In this document: piece after piece, positions 1 to 9,127 of the stretch
How the letters are laid out: the number at the start of each line of letters is the position of its first letter
Numbering within the stretch: the stretch's first letter is position 1
Assembly (NCBI GenBank): GCA_025201765.1
Contig: MU623624.1
Coordinates: forward strand, 1-25,653
Source: Daldinia sp. FL1419
Lineage: Eukaryota; Ascomycota; Sordariomycetes; Xylariales; Hypoxylaceae
Direction: 5' to 3'
DNA length: 25,653 nucleotides
The notes under the pieces: model-generated
Databases searched by the model: none
What the model was told of the DNA's origin: nothing
Seen by the model: the letters and a program-made list of their open reading frames with translations, nothing else
Position numbers and translations under genes: made by a program

Positions 1-1116
1 CAGTTCTTATCAATTATTATCAATTTCTTATCAATTATACATAGTAATTTATTGGAAGAGTTTCAGTATAATACACCGGACTTCGTCCTGGATAATAAAG
101 TTATAAACCAAAAAATATATATTATTTGTATAAAATTTTATAAAAATAATCTTTGATGAATTATATAAAACTTAAATTGATCAAATAAAAAAATAACTCT
201 TAAAAAAATAATTAATAAAATCCTTTGGAATAATTTTTATTATATATTTTTATTATATATTTTTACTATGTACTTATATTATACTAATTTAATATTAAAG
301 ATTTTAAACAAATTAAATAAATTAAAAAACTTAAAAAACTTAAATAAATTAAAGATATTAAATTAAGATAATACAATTATGTAATAAATATTATTTTATA
401 AAGATTCTATTAACCTCTTTAAAACTAGACCCTCTAAATCTCTACAGATTTTTTAAATAGAAATAAGCTTTTAAAAATTATCTTTCTTATTTAATCAACT
501 TAAATTTAATATAGTCTTTTAAAAGTCCTTTTTATAAAGCCTTTATATAAATATATACATTTTTTATCCTCTTATAAAATATAACCTTATTATATACATT
601 ACCATTAACAAACAATTATATATAATAATTTTTTTATTTAATTATTTTATTATATTCTTTAAAATATAATCACCTTATATCTTCAAACTTATATAACCTT
701 TGATCTATTATAGGTTAATTAAAGTACAAAGCATATCCTACAAAAGCTATTAAAACTCCTATTCACTATACTTAAAAATTTAATTTAATTAGATAAGAAT
801 TAATTCTTAAAGGTTTATTTATATTTAGAAAAAGTTTAAAAATTTTAAAAATTTTTAAATAATTTTTATTATATAAATATAATTTTTATTATATAAAAGT
901 AATTTTTATTAAAATCAATTAAAATTATTATATTATCTATTACCATTTTATATGGCAAAATAATTTTAAAAAAATATAACAGAAATTTAAATAAGATCCT
1001 AACACTAAAAATAAATTTTTTTACTTTTATTTAATTTTAATTAATTAGAAGCTTAAAATACCCAAAATTATTCTATCAAACATAACAATTTTAAAAATAT
1101 AACAGTTTTAACAATA
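1..1116. repeat. AT-rich block, probably RIP-eroded repeat
   Basis: This stretch is almost entirely A and T, with TA, ATTA and poly-T runs and very few CG dinucleotides. It has no open frame of useful length and ends sharply near 1117, where balanced sequence begins. Such blocks in Pezizomycotina are normally transposon copies mutated by RIP (C to T, mainly at CpA) and packed as heterochromatin. Short direct repeats are visible: TTATCAATT recurs at the extreme left end, and a unit resembling aatttttattatata repeats near 861-910. A small GC-bearing islet sits at 76-91. The original element cannot be recognised. The RIP origin is inferred from composition; no index was computed. Confidence 0.75.
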
Positions 1117-1431
1117 CCCCCCTTGTTGTTATGGTAAGTAAGTAAATACTAAATAGCCGTCGCAGTAACCTTGATAGGCGGCCGAAACAAGCAGTTCAGC
1201 TCTAAATCATGGCAAGCGTACTAGCTTGCTAGCGTAACGGCATAGTGGCTAAGATGCTATAAAGAATTGACCTTTGATTGGTCTTGGTTGGTCTTGGTTG
1301 GTCTTGGTTGGTCTTGATTGGTAAGGTATTACCGGGATCTCCACTTCTGCTTAGTACACATTGGAAATACTTTTCTACATTTATTATTCTTTTCTTTACC
1401 CTTTATATATTGTTAAAAGTAACCTGACACC
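1117..1431. promoter_or_regulatory. Upstream region of the first MFS gene
   Basis: Balanced-composition sequence between the AT block and the first transporter. It contains a short inverted repeat near 1212-1229 (GCAAGC and GCTTGC), a 10-bp minisatellite at 1275-1321, and an AT-rich, TATA-like stretch at about 1380-1415. No gene is visible. It probably holds the promoter and part of the 5' leader of the gene starting at 1546 (inference from position). Confidence 0.4.
1275..1321. repeat. 10-bp minisatellite in promoter
   Basis: The decamer gtcttggttg occurs three times in perfect tandem from 1281, followed by a fourth copy with one change (gtcttgattg) and preceded by a half unit. Each unit carries TTGG, and the end units carry ATTGG, the reverse of a CCAAT box. 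It lies about 225 bp upstream of the start codon of the first MFS gene. Copy number could vary between strains. Confidence 0.85.
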
Positions 1432-1542
1432 ATGACTACTACCTTGATTAAAGACTCCGAGTCGAGGCCTCTTCTCCGTCGGCCGGCGGTTTCGAGACTT
1501 AACTCACTTGTCTGCACCGAAGCTTCCATCCCAACGGCCTAG
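1432..1542 (+). other. uORF or interrupted N-terminal extension of MFS gene
   Basis: An ATG at 1432 in a strong context (CACCATGA) opens 36 codons that end at TAG 1540-1542, three bases before the transporter ATG at 1546. The frame is the same as the transporter frame (1546 minus 1432 is 114). It is therefore either an upstream ORF, or an N-terminal extension cut off by one TAG codon. The encoded peptide contains a di-leucine-like segment (ESRPLLRR). A CAG to TAG change would be a typical RIP-type transition, and the RIP-like block ends only about 300 bp away. Which reading is right cannot be decided from sequence. Confidence 0.45.
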
Positions 1543-1545
1543 GCA

Positions 1546-3051
1546 ATGGCTTCGTCTTCAATTCCTCCCTCCGAGGACCAACGGAAAGGTAATTTCTCTC
1601 CGTCAAAAGTGAATAATGACGGAGACGTCGCTTCCGAGCGCAATTTCTCCGCGGAAGAAGAAGAGGGGGAGGATGTCTTGGATACCGTCGCGACTCGTCG
1701 TGCTTCAGAACGAAGGCTTAGGCTCAAGGTCGACTTGCGACTATGTACGATCGCCGGCATATTATGTTCGCTCAATTTACTCGATTCGGGCGTTATCAGT
1801 TCCGCATCGGTGACGTCTATGCCGTCGGACCTCGACCTTACGGGAAATCGGTTTAGCGTCAGCATTTTCATCTTCACCATATCGAGCATCGCCTTCCAGC
1901 TCCCCTCAACCCTAGCGGTGCGCACTTTCGGCCCGCGATTATGGTTTTCCTTCATCACGTTTTGCTTCGGCCTCATTACCATGTGCACTGCGTTCATCCA
2001 GACTTGGAAGCAGATGATTGCGCTACGTGTACTCCTCGGTATTTCCATGAGCGGTATTTACCCCGGCCTGACGTATCTCATCTCGACGTGGTATCCGAGG
2101 AGGGAGCAGCAGACGCGCTTTGCGTTCTTGCAGACGGGAGAGGTCGTTATCCTGGCTACCGGAGGGATCGTCAATTTCGGCCTTAATCAGTTAGATGGCA
2201 AAGGCGGCATCGCGGGCTGGAGATACATGTTTCTGGTCCAAGGTCTGATCGCCATCGTCATCGGGTTCGTGACGTTTTTCTGGATCGTCGATTTCCCCGA
2301 GGAAGCGCACCGGTCTTTTTGGTTCCTGACGCCGGAAGAGCAGGAACTCGCTGTCGCGCGTATCAACGCCGATCGCAAAGATGTCGAGCCAGACCCGTTC
2401 TCGTGGGGCAAAGTCTTCGTGCACGCGCGGGACCCAAAGGTCTACGGCTTCGCGTGCATGTTCTTCCTACTAAACCTAGTGTCCACGGCGCTGTCCTACT
2501 TTCTGCCTATTATCCTGCAGAGCGGCATGGGATTCGACGAGAACCAGTCGATTCTCCTATCTGCGCCGCCTTACTATTACGCCGTCATTCCGGTTCTTCT
2601 GTCTTCCATGGTCGGCGATAAGTTCCGCCTCCGCGGCCCCGTTATCGTGTTCAATTGCATCACTTTAATCGTCGGCTTTTGCATGCTAGGGTTCTCAGAG
2701 CAGGTCACCGTACGCTACGTCGGGACTTACCTTGCTACCGGTGCGTATGTGAGTAATTGGGCGGCGTTGAGTGCTTACCAGGCAAACAATATCGCCGGAC
2801 AGTGGAAGCGCGCGTTCACTGCGGCTGCCGTGACGGCTCTCAATGGTGCCGGTGGTATTGCGGGGAGTTTCATCGTTCGGTCGCAGGAGGCACCACATTA
2901 TATGACCGCCGTATGGGTTTCCATCGGCTCGCATATCCTGATTATCGCCATAGTAGGCGCTTTTTCGGCGTACTTCTTCTTCGCGAATAAGCTTGCTGCC
3001 CAAGGGAAGATACTCATCGAGGGTGTGGAGGGCTTCAGGTATACATATTGA
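1546..3051 (+). CDS. MFS transporter, anion:cation symporter (allantoate permease-like) family
   Basis: A 501-residue, single-exon protein with about 60 charged cytosolic N-terminal residues and roughly twelve hydrophobic segments, the usual length for this family. Family signatures are visible: LRVLLG then a glycine-proline-rich stretch and STWYPRRE at 160-187, LDGKGGIAGWRYMF after the sixth helix, the central loop segment IVDFPEEA, and YQANNIAGQWKRA near the C terminus. The protein ends in FRYTY, as the second transporter in this window also does. Members of this family move small organic anions or vitamins (allantoate, nicotinate, biotin precursors) across the plasma membrane; the substrate here is unknown. 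Oddly, the helix-1 motif usually read as D-R-x-N is LLDSGVISSA here. The gene lacks introns although its relative at 9128 has nine. The ATG at 1546 is the first after the in-frame TAG at 1540. Confidence 0.93.
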   Translation: MASSSIPPSEDQRKGNFSPSKVNNDGDVASERNFSAEEEEGEDVLDTVATRRASERRLRLKVDLRLCTIAGILCSLNLLDSGVISSASVTSMPSDLDLTGNRFSVSIFIFTISSIAFQLPSTLAVRTFGPRLWFSFITFCFGLITMCTAFIQTWKQMIALRVLLGISMSGIYPGLTYLISTWYPRREQQTRFAFLQTGEVVILATGGIVNFGLNQLDGKGGIAGWRYMFLVQGLIAIVIGFVTFFWIVDFPEEAHRSFWFLTPEEQELAVARINADRKDVEPDPFSWGKVFVHARDPKVYGFACMFFLLNLVSTALSYFLPIILQSGMGFDENQSILLSAPPYYYAVIPVLLSSMVGDKFRLRGPVIVFNCITLIVGFCMLGFSEQVTVRYVGTYLATGAYVSNWAALSAYQANNIAGQWKRAFTAAAVTALNGAGGIAGSFIVRSQEAPHYMTAVWVSIGSHILIIAIVGAFSAYFFFANKLAAQGKILIEGVEGFRYTY

Positions 3052-3549
3052 CGCGCAAGCTTCGGAGGTAGCACGGCGCTATCATTGGATGTGTGTTATC
3101 GTGGTGGACGCTCGTCTCACTACGGGCGGTTTTTGGATGCATGATCCTATAAAGACGACGTAATGCTTCACGAATAATGCCGGTATCTTGGTTAGACCTG
3201 AATAGAGGCTTATAGAATATCGATAGACTATTTTGGTTTATTCCTTGCTTCCTCAATTCATGTACAGCGGCTAGGTGTGACTTTGGCCCTTTGGTGATTG
3301 TGAAGATGAGGTGACATGTCTATACAAACTACCTATGCTACCACAAACCAAACCGCCAATTGCGGATAGTGAAACGGTCATTCTAATAATAATGAGTTTA
3401 AACTGTTAATATCCTGCTCAAGCCATGCACCTGCGCCCCTTCGTCCCAAGTTCATCCTCATAAAGTGTCGTTAAATCTTCAAGACCAGCTCGAAGAGGGT
3501 TTCAGGTATCCCAATTTCGTAAAAGTAATAAAACCGTAGACGATTCATC
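3052..3549. other. Intergenic, convergent 3' regions
   Basis: This 498-bp gap separates the tail of the MFS gene from the tail of the small gene on the other strand. It must hold the two 3' UTRs and polyadenylation signals. I see no further gene or RNA in it. Confidence 0.5.
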
Positions 3550-4104
3550 TTAATCAAACTCCTTGTCATATGAGTTCTTGCCACATGAGTCTCTGTCGTA
3601 CGAGCTTTTTCCGTATGAGCCCTTATCGTCTAGCCTTTTCTCGTCATCCGACAGCTCCCCTTTAGCCCGCTCACGAACACGCCGACTCCGTCTCCGCTCC
3701 TCGCGCGGGGACCGGCGATCTGCATTCGATCCTCTCCGCGCCACGATAAGCCGGGCGAGTCTGCCAACGGCTGTGAAAGTGCTTAGCAAGGCCCTGGTGC
3801 TTGGGCTGCTAGACGGCTCCGGGTCAGTCTGCGGAGGCAGGTCGAACGGGTTGTATGTTAGCCCCTCCTTAAGCTCGCCTCGGGGCGCGTACTCGGGCCC
3901 GAAGTCAATCTCGTGCTCGTCGCGGGCGCTTACGACTTGCTTCGGCCGCGATACGCATGTCCTAGGGCCGTATCTCCCAACCCACAGGCTGCCGTCCGAG
4001 GTATCGAAAAACGTGTACTCTTGGTCGTCGGCGTCGTACCCGATGCGCTTGATGCCGTGCGGGAGACGCTCCTCGTCCGTGTCGAGGTATGCCCAGCGGC
4101 CCAT
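3550..4104 (-). CDS. Conserved fungal hypothetical protein (MGRWAYLDTDEERLP type)
   Basis: A 184-residue protein. The first 50 residues (MGRWAYLDTDEERLP, then GIKRIGYDADDQEYTF and DGSLWVGRYG) match a block I recognise from uncharacterised small proteins widespread in Pezizomycotina; no biochemical role is known to me. The middle is proline and serine rich (PFDLPPQTDPEPSSSPS). After it come a short moderately hydrophobic stretch, an Arg-rich basic segment (RRSPREERRRSRR) and a C-terminal tail of degenerate S-Y-(D/G)-K units. The frame stays open for another 80 codons upstream, to 4344. I chose the ATG at 4104 because the conserved block begins exactly there and the upstream residues look random. 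No signal peptide is evident. An antisense frame of similar length over the same bases is a compositional shadow. Confidence 0.7.
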   Translation of the reverse strand: MGRWAYLDTDEERLPHGIKRIGYDADDQEYTFFDTSDGSLWVGRYGPRTCVSRPKQVVSARDEHEIDFGPEYAPRGELKEGLTYNPFDLPPQTDPEPSSSPSTRALLSTFTAVGRLARLIVARRGSNADRRSPREERRRSRRVRERAKGELSDDEKRLDDKGSYGKSSYDRDSCGKNSYDKEFD

Positions 4105-6270
4105 TTTGACTTGTTTGCGTAGATGATGTCTGTGAATGTGTCTCTCTCCTGAGAAAGTGGTCGCGTGAGGTGGTATGTACTGACAACGCAGATGCAGATG
4201 GTGTCGAAATTTCATAGGGTACTGGCATTCGGTACCTTTTATAAAAGGCGGGAGGATTGCGTTGGCCCCCTCCCCATGCAAGGCCCGGCCGAGGACCAAT
4301 GAAGAGGTGCGTTGTGTATACGTTAGGTACCCTACATCATGCATTTATTGATTTCGCATTTTGTTACTGTTTTGGGCCCGTGCTTGTTCGGGTGGGATGT
4401 TGAGAAGCACAGCCGTCGTAGGCGAATAAGGCACAGTTTACAGGATACTCATAATGCTTTTGTGAGTCTGCTTCTGTGCACCTTTTATAGTGTAACTCCC
4501 ATAGTATGCGGTGTCATCACGGTTCAGAGTTAACTGTCCTATCAGAAGCGGCATCTTGTTCGAGATAGGATGCGGTCTTGGCACCGTAGCTAGGTGCTCG
4601 TATTTCTAAACGTCTGCCTACCTGCAATTTAGGCGATATTCCTCACAAGGCTGAAGTCTACCGGTGATATTTAATGGTAAGTCGAAGTTATGAATAGGCT
4701 ATGTTAACGGTTATTATAAGACTTATTAGACGTGCGTGCTACATACTATGTGGTTTTGCAGTTTGGGGTTCCCCTATCGGGCGACGTCAAGTATCCGTTC
4801 CTCGTAAGTTTTCGCGACACTATTCTGCTATATAAGAGCGACGCCGCCGTCATTAATCCTTTCATTGTTTTTAATAGCATGTACGATATTATACGCGAGG
4901 CATATCAGGAAGAAACTTCGCCTATGAAAGCCTACCTGCATTTGCAAAGAATTTTTAACATCTCTAACAGTATAGTTTTCCACCAAGGGTTGAGAATGCT
5001 AAAACACACTATACGATGGAATAAGATACTCCTAACTTGATATTTTCTTCTTTTATAGATAATAGTATTTTTCATTACCTAGTACAGTAAGTTCATCAAC
5101 CCTGGATATGCTTTGCTGGTTAGATGATCCAATACAGGGTCCTATCACATGTATCCCAATATATCGCATCTGAGGTCTAGACATCTCCACGGTCGTTGCT
5201 TCTAAATACATGTTCCTAGACCCCCTAACTATTGTTCTCGCCAGCATGCTAAAGGTCTTGGTTTACCATAGTTGCTTCTCGTTTTCGTTTAGTAGGACGC
5301 TGATGCTGTTGGTCACTACCCGGGTACGGATCGCCACTCACTTCGAATGGACCATGATATATCAGTCCAAGTTAAACACCCCATTTGTGGAGACTCAAAG
5401 GTGCTAACTTGGTATTTTCTAGTCTACTGTCCCCTTATCTCTCTGGTTCGCTGGGCATTATAACTACGGTGTGACCATTCTGGGGTTTCCTGGCTAGGTA
5501 CCTAATGCATGTGCACCTGAAAGGCTAGAACGACCAACTCCTTAGTTTTATCATTGGGTGATGAGCAATAGCTGTGTTATCAGGGATCTGGATTTCTTAG
5601 CCCGTGGCCATGCTTGAGCGCTGACCAATATTGTAGGTTGAGGCAACGGAGCAACTACCTACCCCGGAGGCATGGGGCGACACAGAGATCTAAACAACAA
5701 CGCTACCACGGCACAATAAGTTGGAGATCTTGGCGGCCCATTCCTGTAAGTGGTTCTATCTTATTTCTGGTCTTACCAAGATGTGCAAACGTGTAGCTAT
5801 GACTTTTCTGTTTCTGACAATACCCCTCTAGATTTCCCAATTAACCCTTCTTTGTTTAGGTATTTAGAAGGGTTTTCGTTTTCTATTTGCTATCTTTATT
5901 AGATCTACTATACTAATACTTTATGTGATTCTTCCTTCATACTCATAAGTGCTACTATTGGAAATACCTAGCCCAAGATAAATATAACAAAATGCAACAC
6001 GAGAAACAGCAGCAATCAATTCTGAACTACCAACAGAATTTTCTCATAATGGTTTCTATTATTAGATGAGAAATATCGTGTTTGCCATTAGTACTGCCTG
6101 AAGTATGCTTGTAAATATTATGTGATTCAAGCCGTAGTTGGAAAATAAGCGTTACTCGTAAAGCAAGGGGTAGGCGATATAAAGAAGGATTACAAATAGG
6201 GTATATAGTTGAAGACGCCACCGGTCCTATTTTCTTTCTTTCGAGGTCTCGCCAGCCAGTAAATCCCTAG
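4105..6270. other. Gene-poor region, no intact gene seen
   Basis: About 2.2 kb without a convincing gene. The bases next to 4104 should hold the promoter of the minus-strand gene. A 102-codon frame at 4732-5040 lacks an initial ATG and matches no family I know; other frames here are 60-65 codons and look random. A perfect TAGGTACCTA palindrome lies at 5495-5504. Composition is intermediate between the genes and the AT blocks, consistent with decayed sequence. Confidence 0.5.
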
Positions 6271-6936
6271 ACTAGCAAGCCAGTCTCCTGGTACTCGGGG
6301 GGCTCTTCGTATCTCCTGGAGAGTTAGGACAAGTTTGCCAAGGCCCTCTGCACTGTTGGCTTTGACGTACATGTACCATTGCTTCCTGCAATGAATGGAA
6401 GGCGGCCACCGAACAGTGGTATTTACACGGACTCAGATTTCGTCCGTTCTTACGCAACTTATCTTGCTGACGCTGGCAAGGACATTGTGGTTCTAATGTA
6501 TAGGGTATGACTATGATTTAAAAGGTAGAGGAGTTTGGACGTCTATAGCTCATGTCTATCTCAATTGGCATCGATCCAGATGAGAGTTAGTGAACGAGAC
6601 ATATGCCAACTGCGATAAATCGGGCCCCAAGGATGTTGATGCGTATATCTCGACTCTCAGTCGCTGGAATGCGAAGACCATGTACATATAATGCCCCTCC
6701 AGAACACGCCAGCCTGGCGCGACGACGTCTCGCTATATTATATACCTAGTATATGAGGTATGTATATATGTAATTCAGGATGTTACAGTTCCTGTCGAAT
6801 ACCAGAGGAGCATGATTCAGGCTATAGATAAAGAAGGGAACACAGTTGATGCGATGATGTTCAGTACAATCACAGTCTTTTCTTCCTAATGCCGGACGAG
6901 CCGACAGACGCTGTCATCAAGATCACGCCGCAGTAA
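6271..6936 (+). pseudogene. Broken alpha/beta-hydrolase gene
   Basis: Four coding blocks in changing frames reconstruct an alpha/beta-hydrolase (AB_hydrolase_6-like). Block 1 (6271-6507) shows FAKAL, GFDVHVPLLP, TDSDFVRSY and DAGKDIVVLM, but has a stop at 6325-6327. The nucleophile elbow, where H-S-Y-G-G is expected, reads Y-R-V-stop at 6499-6510, so the catalytic serine is gone. Block 2 (6599-6688) carries VDAYISTLSRWNAKTMY. Block 3 (6691-6753) carries NTPAWRDDVSLYYIPS. Block 4 (6776-6862) carries QDVTVPVEYQRSMIQAIDKE, then shifts frame at about 6863 into YNHSLFFLMPDE (6865-6936), which keeps the expected catalytic histidine at 6871-6873. Roughly 80 residues between the elbow and block 2 are missing. 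Active relatives hydrolyse small esters or act in secondary metabolism. The assignment rests on motif memory; the disruptions are read directly. Confidence 0.75.
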
Positions 6937-8999
6937 GGGTTCAAGATGCGATCGTACATCAGGGGCTCAAAGCCGCGGGGTATATGATATGTATTATACG
7001 AGTTTATCAAACCAAATCAAATACGTACATACACAATAGTGCACCCAAGGAGATCACGCTTTAATTGGTGCCAAGATCTACTCGACCGCTTGCCAATTAC
7101 ATACCTTACCTACTTGAGGTACGTATCGTTAATGCCGCGGGCCGCCGGTAGTCAGTCAGACGCAACCCCGGTTACAAGTTGAGAATTTGGAGTTAGTGTC
7201 GTATAAGAATGAGGCTCAATAATACCAATTACCTCGGGGTCGTGCGGTTAGCCAGAAGAAGCGTGGTATGGAAGTCTAGACCCATTCGTGAAGGTCCAGT
7301 AACTAGGATCTTGAGTACAAAATAATCTACCTAAGGTTAGTTTAGAGAGCATCACTACATACTAAGGTCTAGGTTAGTTGATTCGATATGTTGGCCAATG
7401 CGACATTGGCAAATTCAGATGCGCCAAGGTCGGCATTCAATAAAATCCGTTCTCGAATGCGAAGGATGCGCCAGTTAAAGCGCCGTCCCTGTCCCAGCGA
7501 GTTGGATCCTGCCTGTTGCTGTTTCTTGGTCTGCAGATGATTGACGTCGTGCTTGGTGGCTTTCGACTTCCAATGGGATTTTATTATTAAATCACCGTTA
7601 AATATAAAAATATAATTATCATGCCATGGACGTCCATCTCCGGATTACCGGTATGATATTATGAAAGACATATGTGATGTAGCTAGCTGTATTGTCTTCG
7701 TCGAGTTAGGTATCCCCTCCAAGGAAATGACCGTTGTATTTCATCATTAACCGTCCTCGACTTGCTCACTTTCGGCCATACTACCACCTATGTATAAAGA
7801 CATGATCCACAATGATCCTTTCAACTTCGGCCCCCTTTCAGAAGAGCAATCTCTTGAGATCATCCCCGCAATCCCCAAGCCACATTCCCCCATGCGTCGG
7901 CCAACAACCAAATGAGGTTTAGCTACGGCACTATTCCCCGCACTCTGAACCCATAGCTTACGCATCTGATCTCTTCTTTATTCTACGTGGTACGTGGTAC
8001 GTAGGTTGACTTGCTCCGGGTGGTACCGGAACCTGTGAGACATGATTTGGGGGCGAGACCTGCAAGATATGTTGAATCTGACGAGATCTTAGGCGTCAGC
8101 TGCGCGCGTGCCGCCCTAATAGCCCGCCAACAATATCTAGTAGATTGGTGAGAGTGTTATGATTGGTACCGGGAGTGGTATGTATGTTGAGAGAATCCTG
8201 CCTGAGCAAGCATCTCGAGCGGGTCTGGACTAATAATAAGCACCCTCTTTCTCAGTAGGTGTCTATGTATTGTAAGCGATAGTCCCACAAAGCCATCTAC
8301 CGTCTACATAAGTGTTCCCCGCAAAGCACCTAAGGCTGGTAGCTTACCGTCGCTAGTTTAGCTACTCGTCTAAGTCGGTGAACTACCCCAAGTTTCTCCC
8401 TGGCGTGGATATACGTTGTATAGCTTCTTGGCGAACCTTTGTATCCCCAGTATGGACAAAGACGCAGAAGCGCATCCTGACTAGGTAAATACCTATTCAT
8501 GGGTGGTCAGGTTCAATTATAAGGCTACTGGAATGGCCACTGTGAACTTGCTTTTCCTTTTTCTAAAAAAGGGAAAAAAAGGGAAAAAAGAAGATTAAAT
8601 GTTGGTTACATTGGTGACACTGTCCTTGCTTCCTATTGTGTGACACACACTGGTAAATTCCGGCGTTCGTGTCTATTAACAACGCGAGCCTTAATCTCAC
8701 GTCAACTCCGGTTCCTGAGAAATCCGTGTTTAAATCTACCAGGAGCCAGAAAGGTTTGCTACACTAGGTGCTCTCTCTATCTCGGTAACTCCGCTAGTCG
8801 AGTAGCAACCGGGCATTTTCTTCCCCATACCATGCTTGCTGGAGCAGCCAATGACTAGCAAGGTATTTCTTAAACTAGCTACCCGGTCCAACTAGTTTTC
8901 AAGCTATCTCCAAGCGAGACAGCGGTATAATCCCCCCCCCATTCCTACGCGCAGGGGACCACTGCCAAGTTACCCCGGCTAACCCCTCGTTCCCCAATC
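6937..8999. other. Gene-poor region upstream of second MFS gene
   Basis: No intact gene is visible. A 72-codon minus-strand frame with an ATG (7965 down to 7747) matches nothing I recognise. Small structures: a 12-bp palindrome ATGGACGTCCAT at 7626-7637, a short repeat of TACGTGG at about 7984-8003, and an A/G-rich run at about 8563-8594 that can pair with the preceding TTTTCC stretch. A poly-C tract (8935-8941) starts a C-rich stretch leading into the promoter of the gene at 9128. Confidence 0.45.
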
Positions 9000-9008
9000 T
9001 CTTCTCTC

Positions 9009-9027
9009 CACGGGGATCGCCCCCGTG
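9009..9027. promoter_or_regulatory. CACGGGG/CCCCGTG inverted repeat in MFS promoter or leader
   Basis: Perfect 7-bp arms (CACGGGG at 9009-9015 and CCCCGTG at 9021-9027) flank a 5-base centre, about 100 bp before the ATG at 9128. Inverted CGG-type triplets are a common target of fungal Zn2Cys6 regulators, and CCCCT/AGGGG stress elements occur just upstream (near 8955 and 8985). It could instead form a hairpin in the 5' leader. Function is inferred from position only. Confidence 0.4.
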
Positions 9028-9127
9028 CTAATTCACCCCAGAACGGTTGAGCAGGACTATAAAACAGGACTCCTGGTACCAGTCTACTTGTCTCCCCGGC
9101 CAAGCAAGTTATACGCCAGCTTCAGTC

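Noticed and set aside
3563..4126. 187-codon plus-strand frame opposite the small conserved gene
   Set aside because: Its Ser/Arg-rich translation mirrors the minus-strand codons, and the opposite strand has the recognisable conserved block.
4732..5040. 102-codon plus-strand frame
   Set aside because: It has no ATG at its start, matches no family I know, and lies in a decayed gene-poor stretch; not enough to call a gene.
7747..7965. 72-codon minus-strand frame with ATG
   Set aside because: No recognisable motif, no neighbouring gene context, and a length expected by chance.
8563..8594. Terminator-like hairpin from TTTTCC and GGGAAAA runs
   Set aside because: Fungal RNA polymerase II genes do not use such hairpins, and no gene ends here.
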